Notes: generated by a model from the sequence alone, not told the origin. A DNA stretch of 64,000 nucleotides from an uncultured Bacteroidales bacterium (GCA_903959905.1 CAJBYO010000003.1:1-64000); one strand, 5' to 3'. Counted from the stretch's first letter, positions 31,921 to 40,982 are shown. Translations and numbers: made by a program.

Positions 31921-32420
31921 GCGAGCTCAGAACGATACGGGAACACATTCGTGACATCTCAGGATTGAAAGACCTGGGCGCTCCGTTCTTTACGGCCACT
32001 GTTACAAAGGTCAGCGATACTGACTGCAGCGTGATGTATGGAGCACTTGAACTGAGCGGGGTGAAGTTGTTCAGCATTGGAGATCCTGGTACGTTCCTGG
32101 TCAAACCTAAGAAGGGTAGCCTGGTGACCGTTGCAGATCTGTCCCAGGGAAAGCTTCGTGACCTGGTGATCATCAAAGCCGATAAGGTTGAGTTGATCAA
32201 ATATGCTGAGAACGGACTGACAGTGGAAATTGACAGTGTATCAAAGAAGGTTGATATAAGCAACAATACAACGAGCCTGACGAAACTTATGACCGCAGTA
32301 TATGACATCATCTCCAAGCTAACGGTGAGTACACCCAACGGCCCATCAGGAACACCGCTGCCTCCGACAGTGATGGCCCTGGAGAAGTTTAAAACGGATT
32401 TTCAAACCCTTTTAAAATAG
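31917..32420 (+). CDS. Baseplate spike-like protein
   Basis: 167 residues with an OB-fold-like N-terminal part (FFTATVTKVSDTDCSVMYGA, PKKGSLVTVADLSQGKLRDL) and a beta segment (ADKVELIKYAENGLTVEIDS), as in small membrane-piercing spikes of Mu gp45 or P2 gpV type. Coupled to hub by ATGA. Assignment by order and pattern. Confidence 0.6.
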   Translation: MSELRTIREHIRDISGLKDLGAPFFTATVTKVSDTDCSVMYGALELSGVKLFSIGDPGTFLVKPKKGSLVTVADLSQGKLRDLVIIKADKVELIKYAENGLTVEIDSVSKKVDISNNTTSLTKLMTAVYDIISKLTVSTPNGPSGTPLPPTVMALEKFKTDFQTLLK

Positions 32421-32426
32421 AATTAA

Positions 32427-32660
32427 ATGCCATTGCAAAAAGCGCCATTGAAACAAGGGATATCCGCACTCATGAAGGACATGATGGATCGTACTGATAC
32501 GTCACATGATGAGTTTGCAGAAAGGCTGAGTACTTTGATCGAAACATTTGTAAAGTCAGGGACAGTGATCGTGGCTACAGGGATCCCGGTGGCCACCGCA
32601 GGTGGACCGACAGCGCAGACAGGAGCAACGACAGCAACAGGAACAGGAACAATAAACTAA
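32427..32660 (+). CDS. Small baseplate-region protein
   Basis: 77 residues: a helical N-terminal half (LKQGISALMKDMMDRTDTSH) and a low-complexity Thr/Ala/Gly tail. Between spike-like and gp46-like genes. No family recognised. Confidence 0.55.
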   Translation: MPLQKAPLKQGISALMKDMMDRTDTSHDEFAERLSTLIETFVKSGTVIVATGIPVATAGGPTAQTGATTATGTGTIN

Positions 32661-32661
32661 A

Positions 32662-32949
32662 ATGGCAGAGGTAATTGACATATTGTGCGATGATGATGGG
32701 GATGTGGCCTGCCAGCTTGGTGATATGGTTCTGGGCGATGCAACCTATCAGCATCAGGCAGATCTGATTGAAGCAAATGAGGGTGTGTATAAGCAGTTCC
32801 CTACAACTGGCGTAGGTCTTGATGAGTTCCTTAATTCTGAGGACACTGCTGAGATGCTTCGTAAGATCAGGATCCAGTTTGTCAAGGATGGCATGCAGGT
32901 ATCAAAAGTAGCTTATACAACAACTCTTGAAATAAAAGCGAATTACTAA
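32662..32949 (+). CDS. Baseplate wedge-like small protein (Mu gp46 / gp25-like position)
   Basis: 95 residues: DILCDDDGDVACQLGDMVLG, then NEGVYKQFPTTGVGLDEFL and a C-terminal beta hairpin. The pattern of a short N-terminal strand, Gly-rich loop and long helix resembles Mu gp46/gpW-gp25 proteins. Stop overlaps the next start (TAATG). Confidence 0.6.
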   Translation: MAEVIDILCDDDGDVACQLGDMVLGDATYQHQADLIEANEGVYKQFPTTGVGLDEFLNSEDTAEMLRKIRIQFVKDGMQVSKVAYTTTLEIKANY

Positions 32950-33527
32950 TGAGAACCGTCACAGCTAAAAATAATCAAACGCTATTGGACCTGGCTATTC
33001 AAGAGCTTGGTTCCATGACGGGCATTTGGGACATCCTTGATGCTAATGTCGGTTTACAGATAGATCTGTCGGTGCCTGCAGGTTATAAGGTACGTATCCC
33101 GGATTCGGTAATTGATTCAAGGGTGGTTGAATATTTCTCAAGGAATAACATTAATCCAATTAGCGGGCTGGGTGATGAAGCTCTGGTAACACAAAATGAC
33201 CTCAATAATATGAAACAAGATCTTGATTACAACCTGGCTGGTGGTGAGCATATGTTCGCTGGTGTTCGATTGTTCTTCCTGCATGACAATTTAAGTGTTC
33301 AGATCGTTTACGAAGATGTCACTGCCTCAACCGTGGTAGTGTCGGTGGATCAGTCCTTGGATGGTGTTAACTGGACTTCGGTTCCATATGTGTCCCAGGT
33401 ATTGGATAAAACAAAGCCGGCTCACACCTTTAATATTATCGGGCTTCTTACTGACTATGTAAGACTGCATGTAGAAGTACCTGATGCGTCAACGGGAACA
33501 ATCAAATCAGTAACCTGGAAAACTTAA
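32949..33527 (+). CDS. LysM-like tail protein
   Basis: 192 residues. Residues 1-55 look like a LysM module (TVTAKNNQTLLDLAIQELGS, VPAGYKVRIPD), common in tail proteins that link tube and baseplate. The rest is a beta-sandwich-like domain (VVVSVDQSLDGVNWTSVPYV, YVRLHVEVPD). No precise family. Confidence 0.6.
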   Translation: MRTVTAKNNQTLLDLAIQELGSMTGIWDILDANVGLQIDLSVPAGYKVRIPDSVIDSRVVEYFSRNNINPISGLGDEALVTQNDLNNMKQDLDYNLAGGEHMFAGVRLFFLHDNLSVQIVYEDVTASTVVVSVDQSLDGVNWTSVPYVSQVLDKTKPAHTFNIIGLLTDYVRLHVEVPDASTGTIKSVTWKT

Positions 33528-33531
33528 AACA

Positions 33532-34428
33532 ATGGCCCGTAGAATTGATGAAATATATGACGCGCTGAATGCCAGCAAAGCCTCATTTGAGGAACTTGAT
33601 GCCTTTGTGGTTTCAACATCGGTACCTGGGTCGACCCAGGACAACGCTTCCGACCTTGCCATCGATGTCACTTCGGGATCAAAGGTGGCCGTGTGGCGTT
33701 TATGGATATGGATATTCGCCGTGGGATCCTGGTTGGTTGAGGTCTTGTTTGATCGCCATTCTTCTCATATCAATGAGGTACTTGATGCCAAGAGGGTGCA
33801 CACGCTCAGGTGGTATGCCGAGGAGTCAAAGAAGTATCAATATGGTTATGCCTTGTCATGGATTGACAATAGCTATCAATATGCCACCTCTGACTCTGAT
33901 TCCATGATTATCAAATATGCAGCTGCATCGGAGAAAAATGGCAAGGTTATCCTGAAGCTGGCCAAGGATGTCGGAGGTACTAAAACGCCACTCAGTACTC
34001 TTGAAAAGTCGGCAGTAACCGAGTTTTGGAGCAAGTACAAAGATGCCGGGGTGCCTCTTGAAATTGTTTCTCAGGCTGCCGACCAGTTGAAGATCTACAT
34101 CACAATAATCAGGGACCGGTTGGTTCTTGATTCCAGCAACAATCTGCTGCGGGACAATTCAATCAATCCGATCTCGCTGGCCATATCTGATTTTGGGAAC
34201 AGCCTTGAGTTTGATGGCTTGCTCCGGCTGTCAAAGCTCGTGGATGCCATACAGGCGGCTGAAGGAGTCATTGATGTGGAGCTTACAGGTGCATGGCATA
34301 AGCCTGCCGGTGGATCTTATTCATTGGTGAATATGTCAGTGGAAGCAGTTGCAGGATATTTTGAGTTGAATTACGACGATAGTTTATTTACATACCAGGA
34401 CAATGTGGAAGTCACAGTTTTCGATTAA
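33532..34428 (+). CDS. Baseplate J-like wedge protein (Mu gp47-like)
   Basis: 298 residues. N-terminal RRIDEIYDALNAS, a hydrophobic patch WRLWIWIFAVGSWLVEVLFD that is typical of J-type wedge proteins (not a true membrane span), and a C-terminal beta region. It lies between the gp46-like and gp48-like genes, as in Mu. It overlaps the next gene by 26 nt. Confidence 0.65.
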   Translation: MARRIDEIYDALNASKASFEELDAFVVSTSVPGSTQDNASDLAIDVTSGSKVAVWRLWIWIFAVGSWLVEVLFDRHSSHINEVLDAKRVHTLRWYAEESKKYQYGYALSWIDNSYQYATSDSDSMIIKYAAASEKNGKVILKLAKDVGGTKTPLSTLEKSAVTEFWSKYKDAGVPLEIVSQAADQLKIYITIIRDRLVLDSSNNLLRDNSINPISLAISDFGNSLEFDGLLRLSKLVDAIQAAEGVIDVELTGAWHKPAGGSYSLVNMSVEAVAGYFELNYDDSLFTYQDNVEVTVFD

Positions 34429-34864
34429 CGTCATAGGACACATCCTTACACCGCACAGGCATCGCAAGCCGCGATTCATTGCCTGGGTGAAGGTATTTCT
34501 GTCTTACCTGGTAAAGGTAAAGGAGGATCTGTATTTATACTGGGATAAGACCATTGATGATGCGTCCATGACTCCTCAGATCATTTACTTGGAAAGGTAT
34601 CTGAATTTTGTATTCGAACAGACCACCATTTTTATCAACGAAGGATATACCCTTGGTCCGTGGATCTTCCTGGACACTGAGACGCCTTCTCCGGACTTCT
34701 TTATGGATGAAGATGATTCATTCATTTTCTCTTTTGATGACGCGATCCTGGTTGATTTCACAGTCAACATTCCCGCTGTCATTGAAGGTCAAACATCAAG
34801 GATAGCTGCTATTGTTCACAAATACAAGCTACCAAGCAAATCATTCATTATTCAAATATTCTAA
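34403..34864 (+). CDS. Baseplate/tail-tip protein following gp47-like
   Basis: 153 residues. Aromatic- and Ile-rich, with PSPDFFMDEDDSFIFSFDDA and VDFTVNIPAVIEGQTSRIAA. Its start lies inside the previous gene (26-nt overlap), pointing to translational coupling. In order this is the Mu gp48 slot, but I cannot show homology. Confidence 0.55.
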   Translation: MWKSQFSINVIGHILTPHRHRKPRFIAWVKVFLSYLVKVKEDLYLYWDKTIDDASMTPQIIYLERYLNFVFEQTTIFINEGYTLGPWIFLDTETPSPDFFMDEDDSFIFSFDDAILVDFTVNIPAVIEGQTSRIAAIVHKYKLPSKSFIIQIF

Positions 34865-34865
34865 C

Positions 34866-35696
34866 ATGGACAGGTTATTAGCGATAGCAGGCGGACAGCC
34901 ACTAAGGTCAAACGATTGGGATTTTATTCAGGATGCAACTGCAGAAACCATTGCTGCGCTGGTTGGCGGGCTCATGGGGACAACAGGAGCCTGTATTGTC
35001 AAGGGCCTGGTTATTACGGTTGGTGATGGTGAAATTGCTGTAAGTGAAGGGGTGCTGTTTAAGGACGCCGAGCTGTTCTATGTTCCCTCCGTTCTTTTTG
35101 AAGATCATGGTGAAACATGGTCATTATATTTGACTCCCAGCACGACAACGGGAGAGACAAGGACATTCAAGGATAGCAGTACACATAACGTATACCAGTA
35201 TCGCCGGTATGCTGTGGGGTATGCTGCCAGCATACCAGGTGGTAGTATCCCATTTCCGGGAAGCAATCTGCTTGGATTAATCACACAGCATGTGTTGGGA
35301 TATGTCCCGGCCATCCCGACTCAGTATGTGAAGTATCGTACAGTATCCTATGCATCCAGCGCACTTGACCAGGTTGTGACCCTTATTCCTGCAGCTGGGG
35401 TTGGGAAAGTGATAAAGGTGATCTCTATTGCTGCCAAGATCAACCCCGTCACTCCACTCAATGTGGCGGATCAGAACTTGAACCTATTTTACGGAACCGA
35501 CAATACCGAGATCGGTGTCGGTATCTTTCCGACAAGCTTCCTTGAAGCGACCGGTGAATACGTTTATGACATGCTTCCAAGTTCCCTGGCCATGTACAAA
35601 AATCAGCCGGTGAGCGCACAGTTATCAGCGGAAGATGCACCAACTGGCATTGCCAATATTCAATTTTATTGTTTTTATGTTGTAATCAGCATGTAA
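34866..35696 (+). CDS. Tail fibre or baseplate-attachment protein
   Basis: 276 residues from ATG 34866, 1 nt after the previous stop. LLAIAGGQPLRSNDWDFIQ at the start and repeated short beta strands (ACIVKGLVITVGDGEIAVSE) are typical of proteins that connect fibres to the baseplate. Predicted beta-rich and Gly-rich. No family named. Confidence 0.6.
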   Translation: MDRLLAIAGGQPLRSNDWDFIQDATAETIAALVGGLMGTTGACIVKGLVITVGDGEIAVSEGVLFKDAELFYVPSVLFEDHGETWSLYLTPSTTTGETRTFKDSSTHNVYQYRRYAVGYAASIPGGSIPFPGSNLLGLITQHVLGYVPAIPTQYVKYRTVSYASSALDQVVTLIPAAGVGKVIKVISIAAKINPVTPLNVADQNLNLFYGTDNTEIGVGIFPTSFLEATGEYVYDMLPSSLAMYKNQPVSAQLSAEDAPTGIANIQFYCFYVVISM

Positions 35697-35697
35697 C

Positions 35698-36135
35698 GTG
35701 GACGGAACGAGCAAATACATAAATCTTCTCACCGGGCCTGGTGGAAACGGCATGCCTCCAGGGGGGGCAGTTGGAGATATTCTGCGCTGGGATGGGAGTT
35801 ACTGGAACCCTGTACAACTTGACGATTTAGTTGCTGCAGCAATGGCTCCTGCTGTCTATGTGGTGGGGGTTAACGGAGAGATACCCAACCTTGTTGCTAA
35901 TGGCCGAAAACTTGTCCATGTAACAGTTCGCAATAACAGCGGGCTCGATGTTGTGGTTGATCTTGGATACTCCAATGGAGGTACTGATTTACTGGACAGT
36001 CAAGAGATATCTGCAGGTTCGTGGGTTGATATCCCTGTCAATAAGCATTTATCATTCACAGCTCCAGCATCATTATGGTTGAATGCAGATACCATAAGCG
36101 CCGGAGCATTTACATTAATCATAGAAACATTGTAA
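35698..36135 (+). CDS. Small tail-fibre-region protein
   Basis: 145 residues with a GTG start 1 nt after the previous stop. N-terminal GPGGNGMPPGGAVGDILRWD is a collagen-like or fibre-linker motif (GDILRWDGSYW is common in Bacteroidetes phage fibres), followed by a beta-sandwich. Probably a fibre or fibre-tip component. Confidence 0.6.
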   Translation: MDGTSKYINLLTGPGGNGMPPGGAVGDILRWDGSYWNPVQLDDLVAAAMAPAVYVVGVNGEIPNLVANGRKLVHVTVRNNSGLDVVVDLGYSNGGTDLLDSQEISAGSWVDIPVNKHLSFTAPASLWLNADTISAGAFTLIIETL

Positions 36136-36136
36136 T

Positions 36137-38863
36137 ATGAAAAGGATTCTGATTCTAATCTTTATTTTAAGTTCGGTTCGTGCTTTTTCTCAGGTGGTGA
36201 ATTACGACAAGGTCACAGTTCCCTTGGTGAAGATTAAGAACAGTGCGGTGGCCCCAATCCCCTCAAACGGATATCTCTACTCAAAGTCAAATAAACTGTA
36301 TTTTGGAGATAAGAGGATTGATGCATCGGTCTCCTGGTTGAATATTCTCGATTATGGAGCTGACAGCACTGGAGTACTGGATGCAGCAGCTGCAATCAAT
36401 TCTGCGCTGGCCGATGTGAGTATACGTGGTGGTACCATTTACTTTCCATCAGGGAAATACAAGGTGTCAAGCAGGATCATAATCCCGAATGATGGAACTT
36501 CTCCTGTAGGTAAACAAAAGACGATTAAACTACTTGGATCTGCCGGTTCTATCAGCTCATTTTACCGATCATCCGGAACCCTTGTAGAGTGCACCTACGC
36601 AGGAACCGGGTCAAAGATATTCGCTAATGGATACGGTCTTCTGCAGATAGAGAATATTTCATTCTATAATTCCGGAAACGAGTCATATCCCATACTTTTC
36701 ACCACAAAGACAACGCTAAAACTTAATAACTGCGGATTCTATGGATATCCAAGTCATTGCGTGGATGCCGTGAAACTTGGTGGTCTTGGATGGGGGGAAA
36801 ATGCTTCTGATACTTCCATGTTTGGAGGTTATGGGACCGTTATTGAAAACTGCTGGTTTGACTATACAAAAAAGGGGATATCGCTTTTATCTGCCTGCAA
36901 CGGCGTTGTAATCAAGAACAATCACTTCGGTTATGGTTGCAGTAATGAGCCTCATATTTACATCCTGGGATATCACCATCCTTGGTATAGTGAATGGAAC
37001 TCCGGAGGCACTATATCTGACAATCTTTTTGAAATGGATGCCAGGAAGTGGGGTATTTGGGCAAATAACGCCAATAACTTTACCTTTAATGGAAATACAT
37101 TTTACGATATGCCACTGGCTGGTGGATCCACTGATGCTTTGTTTAAGTTTGGCCCAAATACCAGAGCAATGACTGTACTGGAAGGATTCAATCCTTACGG
37201 CCCGATAGTGCCTAATGTTGACAGTACAAACGCATATCCACCGCACTATTCAGATTCAGGGAGGTACAATGTTCACGTGGGCATGTACTCACAGCTCTAT
37301 GATCTGTTCGTAAAAAACAAGTTCACTGCCGCCAGTGTAAAAACGCCATCATTGACAGTCGATGATTCAACAAATATAAACACTGCAGTTGGAGTGTATA
37401 ACACTCAAACGATTGGAACTGGGAAGAAGGGGATATCGCGGCTTAACCTGGGCAGGAGGATATCAGGGAATTATTCAAATTCGGCATGTATAGGTTCGGA
37501 AACGAAGGATGACAATGCGGCCAGGGGAAGACTTACATTTTCAACGAACTCATACGGTACAATGACCGAATGGGGGAGATTTACCGAGGATGGATATTTA
37601 GGAATTGGAACTACAAATCCTGCAACAAAGGTTGAAGTTGACGGAGAGATCACTGCTGCCGGAGGTAGATCCGGACTTTGGAATTTAGCATATGCAAATA
37701 GATGGACAGCCGCATCAAACGGCCTTTATTATGAATCTGGTAATGTTGCCATAGGACAATGGCTCCAACCATTGAAAAGAAAGTTTGCCATTAAGGCAGA
37801 TAATTCAAACGGATATGGACAACTTGGAATATTTGGTGAAACAGACACCCTTAAAAGCCTGAGAATTGGATATAATACAACAGGTAATTTTGGCTTCGTA
37901 CAATCCATACATGAAACGAATGCATTAACACCATTGGTATTACAACCTGATGGAGGTAAAATTGGTATCGGAACTACTAGCCCACTGAGAGGGCTTCACG
38001 TTACAACCAATTTTCAAGTAGATGCCGTTGGGGCGTCAACTATTGGATCATCATCCACATCATCGGTCAATGAAACAGCAGATGTGTTATTTATTGCCAG
38101 GAATTCTTCTTCTGCAAGTGTTAGAACAATCGCGGGAATAGCAGAAGCCCTTAATGGTGTAGGATCAACAAACACTATTCAAGCAATAAACGGAATTGCA
38201 CAGACTAATTCTGCATGTGCGTCCAATCTTACAACTACCACAACGGGCGGTGGATTAAGAAGCAGGTATCTTGTAACCCACAATGGGTCTGGTACTATAA
38301 GTCAAGCATCAGCCATCTCAGCCATAGTTAGTAATTCAACATCGGGAAGCGGTACAATAACCGATGCATCATGTTTTCATGCTGAAACATTCGGGGTTGC
38401 TACAGGAAAGACAACGACCAATGCAAGCGGTTTGTGGGTTAGGGGAGGCTCAACTGGAGGCGGAACCTTAACGAACAGATATGGGATTCTTATTGATGAC
38501 CTTGTTGGTGGTACCAATAGATATGGCATTTACCAGGTCGGAACATCTGATAAGAATTACTTTGGTGGAACAGTCGTAATAAATGGAGCATTTAACTATG
38601 CAGCTGATGCACAGGCTTCAGATACTTATGTAATAACACTTTCCCCTGCAATTACAGCTTACACAGCAGGCTTATATTTAGCTTTCAAGGCTAACACCAT
38701 CAACGCCGGGGTTGCCACTATCAATGTAAACGGATTAGGGGCAAAAACCATTGTAAAAAGGGCCAGTACAACACTTGCTGATGGTGATATTGTTGCGGGC
38801 CAGTTGTGTATGATGGTGTATGACGGCACAAACTTCATTCTGATTAACCCGACCACACATTAA
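36137..38863 (+). CDS. Pectate-lyase-like tail fibre/tailspike with N-terminal signal peptide
   Basis: 908 residues. Residues 1-19 (MKRILILIFILSSVRAFSQ) look like a Bacteroidetes Sec signal. Residues 65-330 form a right-handed beta-helix of the pectate_lyase_3 type (ILDYGADSTGVLDAAAAINS, GGTIYFPSGKYKVSSRIIIP). The second half has fibre-shaft repeats (LGIGTTNPATKVEVDG, IGIGTTSPLRGLHV). It probably binds or degrades surface polysaccharide. A Sec signal on an intracellularly assembled virion part is odd. Confidence 0.78.
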   Translation: MKRILILIFILSSVRAFSQVVNYDKVTVPLVKIKNSAVAPIPSNGYLYSKSNKLYFGDKRIDASVSWLNILDYGADSTGVLDAAAAINSALADVSIRGGTIYFPSGKYKVSSRIIIPNDGTSPVGKQKTIKLLGSAGSISSFYRSSGTLVECTYAGTGSKIFANGYGLLQIENISFYNSGNESYPILFTTKTTLKLNNCGFYGYPSHCVDAVKLGGLGWGENASDTSMFGGYGTVIENCWFDYTKKGISLLSACNGVVIKNNHFGYGCSNEPHIYILGYHHPWYSEWNSGGTISDNLFEMDARKWGIWANNANNFTFNGNTFYDMPLAGGSTDALFKFGPNTRAMTVLEGFNPYGPIVPNVDSTNAYPPHYSDSGRYNVHVGMYSQLYDLFVKNKFTAASVKTPSLTVDDSTNINTAVGVYNTQTIGTGKKGISRLNLGRRISGNYSNSACIGSETKDDNAARGRLTFSTNSYGTMTEWGRFTEDGYLGIGTTNPATKVEVDGEITAAGGRSGLWNLAYANRWTAASNGLYYESGNVAIGQWLQPLKRKFAIKADNSNGYGQLGIFGETDTLKSLRIGYNTTGNFGFVQSIHETNALTPLVLQPDGGKIGIGTTSPLRGLHVTTNFQVDAVGASTIGSSSTSSVNETADVLFIARNSSSASVRTIAGIAEALNGVGSTNTIQAINGIAQTNSACASNLTTTTTGGGLRSRYLVTHNGSGTISQASAISAIVSNSTSGSGTITDASCFHAETFGVATGKTTTNASGLWVRGGSTGGGTLTNRYGILIDDLVGGTNRYGIYQVGTSDKNYFGGTVVINGAFNYAADAQASDTYVITLSPAITAYTAGLYLAFKANTINAGVATINVNGLGAKTIVKRASTTLADGDIVAGQLCMMVYDGTNFILINPTTH

Positions 38864-38890
38864 GATTGAAACCTCAAAAAACGAAACACA

Positions 38891-39151
38891 ATGAAAAAAG
38901 CACGCGAAATTTACGTTTACTTTCTTGCTGCAATTATATTAGCAGGTTACCTGTTGTTGATCGGTTGCATGATGTTTAAAATTGTACCCGCAGAGAATAA
39001 AGATCTTGCCAGGGACATGTTTACGACCTTGTCGTTGATTGTGGTTCTTGTCGTGAAGTACTTTTATGATGGGAACAAGGAAACAGCTCCTAAAAACGAG
39101 ATGTTGTACAATAGTAAGCCGACTGACACGAAAATTCCTGATGGGAGTTAA
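38891..39151 (+). CDS. Holin-like small membrane protein
   Basis: 86 residues with two membrane helices (YFLAAIILAGYLLLIGCMMF and FTTLSLIVVLVVKYFY) and a charged C-terminal tail. Last gene of the rightward late operon. Two-helix small proteins at the end of late operons are often holins; no specific family is recognised. Confidence 0.55.
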   Translation: MKKAREIYVYFLAAIILAGYLLLIGCMMFKIVPAENKDLARDMFTTLSLIVVLVVKYFYDGNKETAPKNEMLYNSKPTDTKIPDGS

Positions 39152-39182
39152 AGGATGATTAAACTCAGGTTAAACTATGTGG

Positions 39183-39215
39183 AAAAGCCATTGAAATATT
39201 ATTCAGTGGCTTTTT
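39183..39215 (+). terminator. Terminator at the right end of the prophage
   Basis: AAAAGCCATTGAA (39183-39195) pairs with TTCAGTGGCTTTT (39202-39214) with one T:G pair around a 6-nt loop, then T. It ends the long rightward late transcript before the phage end. Confidence 0.75.
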
Positions 39216-39233
39216 ACGTTTGTGTATTTTTGC

Positions 39234-39270
39234 ATACAATTCGTTTTGAAATTATATACAATTCGTTTTG
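39234..39270. repeat. Right-end direct repeats, transposase-binding-like
   Basis: ATACAATTCGTTTTG occurs at 39234-39248 and 39256-39270, two perfect 15-bp copies in the same orientation with 22-bp period, the length of Mu end sites. They stop 6 bp before the inferred right junction. Inverted relatives occur at the left end. They are probably R sites for the MuA-like transposase. Confidence 0.65.
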
Positions 39271-39276
39271 CGAATT

Positions 39277-39284
39277 ATAATAAG
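39277..39284. repeat. Target-site direct repeat, right prophage junction
   Basis: ATAATAAG, identical to 5853-5860. On the minus strand it follows ATG AAA AAA ACG, completing the start of the interrupted PepSY-like gene. Confidence 0.75.
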
Positions 39285-39296
39285 CGTTTTTTTCAT
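39277..39296 (-). pseudogene. 5' fragment of the prophage-split PepSY-like gene
   Basis: ATG AAA AAA ACG CTT ATT AT encodes MKKTLI and then runs into phage DNA with a stop after RKTNCI. The rest of the gene is at 5498-5860. Its upstream neighbour is the paralogous gene at 39347-39649, so before insertion the two formed a tandem pair 50 nt apart. Confidence 0.78.
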
Positions 39297-39346
39297 GATT
39301 TTTAAATTTATTGTTAGAGATTGTGGTTGTAATAAAAAGATAGTAA

Positions 39347-39649
39347 TTATTTTTTATCGGGACCCTGGCAGCATTCCAATGTGCAGGATTCCTTTCTCAG
39401 GAATTTACCGTCTTTATCAAAAAAAAGTTTTTCGTGCGTTTTTTCTTTGTTAACGCAGATATCGTAGGTTATGACACCTTTGTCATCAACTTTGAATATC
39501 TTGTCAATTGAAAAACCACGAAAATTTTTTGAAATGTAGTCCAAAATCGGTTTCTGAAGTTCAGTTGACTGTAATTCAGTTTTTGTTTGGGCAAGAAGGG
39601 CGGAACAAAACATTCCGAGAAATAATGTGAGCAGAATTTTTTTCATCAT
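39347..39649 (-). CDS. Small secreted PepSY-like protein
   Basis: 100 residues: signal peptide MMKKILLTLFLGMFCSALLA, then a PepSY-like strand-helix fold (PILDYISKNFRGFSIDKIFK, LFFDKDGKFLRKE) and a Cys-rich end (CTLECCQG). It resembles the interrupted paralogue. It lies 67 nt downstream of the histidine kinase gene, so these periplasmic proteins may feed into or be controlled by that two-component system. Confidence 0.72.
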   Translation of the reverse strand: MMKKILLTLFLGMFCSALLAQTKTELQSTELQKPILDYISKNFRGFSIDKIFKVDDKGVITYDICVNKEKTHEKLFFDKDGKFLRKESCTLECCQGPDKK

Positions 39650-39716
39650 CGGGCAGACACTAATAAATTAATTTGCAAATGTGATACATGATTCTGTCGG
39701 AAATTTGAAGAGAGAA

Positions 39717-40982
39717 TCATGAGAAGGATATTATCAGCGTGTGCCATCCATCCACATGGAGATACTCAACCTTCATATGGCAGGCGTTGGCAATTTTCTG
39801 AACAATGGATAACCCCAATCCCACTGAACCAGGATTGTTTTCTGATTTTCTGAAGCGTTGAAAGAGTTCATGCGGGTTGGTTTTCATGATTTGTCCGGTG
39901 TTGGCAATGGTCAGTGAACCCTCCTGCACGCGGATATTGATCCTCCCGTTGGTCACATTGTGCCGGATGGCATTGGAGACCAGGTTGGTAATCAGGATCT
40001 CGCCCAGGGAGGGATTCATGTCTAACATAACCGGATATTGATACTCCTTTGAAACTGTGATTTTCCGGTGCCCGATCATCTCGGAGAAATGCTCCAGGGT
40101 GCTGTCAATCAACAGGGGAAGGTTCACCTTTTCGTTCTGGTGAAACTGGTTGTTTTCAATTTTGGAGATCAGCAGGAGACCCTGGTTTAATTTTGACATT
40201 CTTGTCGTTGCTTCAAAAATGGCGCTTACAAGATGTAACTGGTTTTCATCAAGATTTTCTTTCTGTATCAGCAATTCAAGTTTTGATTTAATGATCGCAA
40301 GGGGTGTCTGGAGTTCATGGGCAGCATTTTCATTGAACTCTTTCAGGTTTGAGTAATCCAGTCGTATTTTCATTGACATTTTTTCAAGTACCTGGTTCAG
40401 GAGTTTGAATTCATGAATATCGGTTTCGGCCAGGGCGATGGGGGCAGACTGGTTGATTTCATATTTACTCAGGATGTGAAGTGTTCTGTAAAAGGGAATC
40501 CATATCCTGCGGGTGATGAAGTAATTGACCAGGACAAGGAGCAGCAGGAGGGTGATAAAAACGAGCGCGAGGGAAACGACGATCTCCGTGATGAGTTTTT
40601 CAGAGTCCATCAGCGGTTTGTATATGTTGATCGTATATCCTTTCTTTCGGAATGATGTGTTTTCGGCGAACAGGTGACGGAACGATGCAAATGTCCCAAG
40701 GTCATTGTCGTACATGAGTGTATCCCTGATGTAACCTGTTCTCTTTTGCGGGGCATTGAGGATTGTAACATCGATCATATGGCCGAATATGAGCCTGAAA
40801 TCGGGAACACTGTCGGAAAAGTTAATGGTTTGCTCAATCAGCAGTTTCTCTTCATACAGATTTTCGTCAATCTGGCGTTTGAAAATACCGTTCAGCAGGT
40901 GAAAGAACATCAGGCTGCTGACCACAAAGACCACAAGGGATATCAGGCTGTATGACAAGGATGTTCGGGTGAGCAGTTTCAT
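39717..40982 (-). CDS. Sensor histidine kinase
   Basis: 421 residues: N-terminal helix at 10-30, a roughly 100-residue periplasmic domain, second helix at about 132-155, a dimerisation helix with phosphorylated H222 in ENAAHELQTPLAI, and an HATPase domain with N box NLVSNAIRHN and G box GSVGLGLSIV. The H box reads HELQTP rather than the commoner HELRTP. Its start overlaps the response-regulator stop (ATGA), so it is the cognate kinase. The signal is unknown. Confidence 0.92.
   Translation of the reverse strand: MKLLTRTSLSYSLISLVVFVVSSLMFFHLLNGIFKRQIDENLYEEKLLIEQTINFSDSVPDFRLIFGHMIDVTILNAPQKRTGYIRDTLMYDNDLGTFASFRHLFAENTSFRKKGYTINIYKPLMDSEKLITEIVVSLALVFITLLLLLVLVNYFITRRIWIPFYRTLHILSKYEINQSAPIALAETDIHEFKLLNQVLEKMSMKIRLDYSNLKEFNENAAHELQTPLAIIKSKLELLIQKENLDENQLHLVSAIFEATTRMSKLNQGLLLISKIENNQFHQNEKVNLPLLIDSTLEHFSEMIGHRKITVSKEYQYPVMLDMNPSLGEILITNLVSNAIRHNVTNGRINIRVQEGSLTIANTGQIMKTNPHELFQRFRKSENNPGSVGLGLSIVQKIANACHMKVEYLHVDGWHTLIISFS

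Larger units (their letters stand above)
5861..39276. mobile_element. Mu-like (transposable, myovirus-type) prophage, about 33.4 kb
   Basis: The limits come from the split PepSY-like gene and its 8-bp direct repeat; the right limit could be up to 39279 if the duplication is 5 bp. The element has MuA- and MuB-like transposition genes, a DUF3164 protein, a GemA-like protein, Mu-type DUF935 portal, DUF1320 protein, MuF, virion morphogenesis protein, DUF2586 sheath and a full set of tail and baseplate genes. Unlike Mu, the late genes diverge: packaging and portal run left while capsid and tail run right, from a control region at 23061-23203. All expected modules are present and no gene is obviously broken except the start-less MuF frame, so the prophage may be inducible. 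Confidence 0.93.

Noticed and set aside
36137..38863. Host-derived pectate lyase gene picked up by the prophage
   Set aside because: The second half carries phage fibre-shaft motifs and the gene lies inside the late operon with 1-nt spacing to its neighbour, so it is treated as the tail fibre/tailspike.
39225..39232. TATTTTTG as a rightward promoter at the right prophage end
   Set aside because: It lies between the late terminator and the end repeats and no rightward gene follows; probably part of the phage end.
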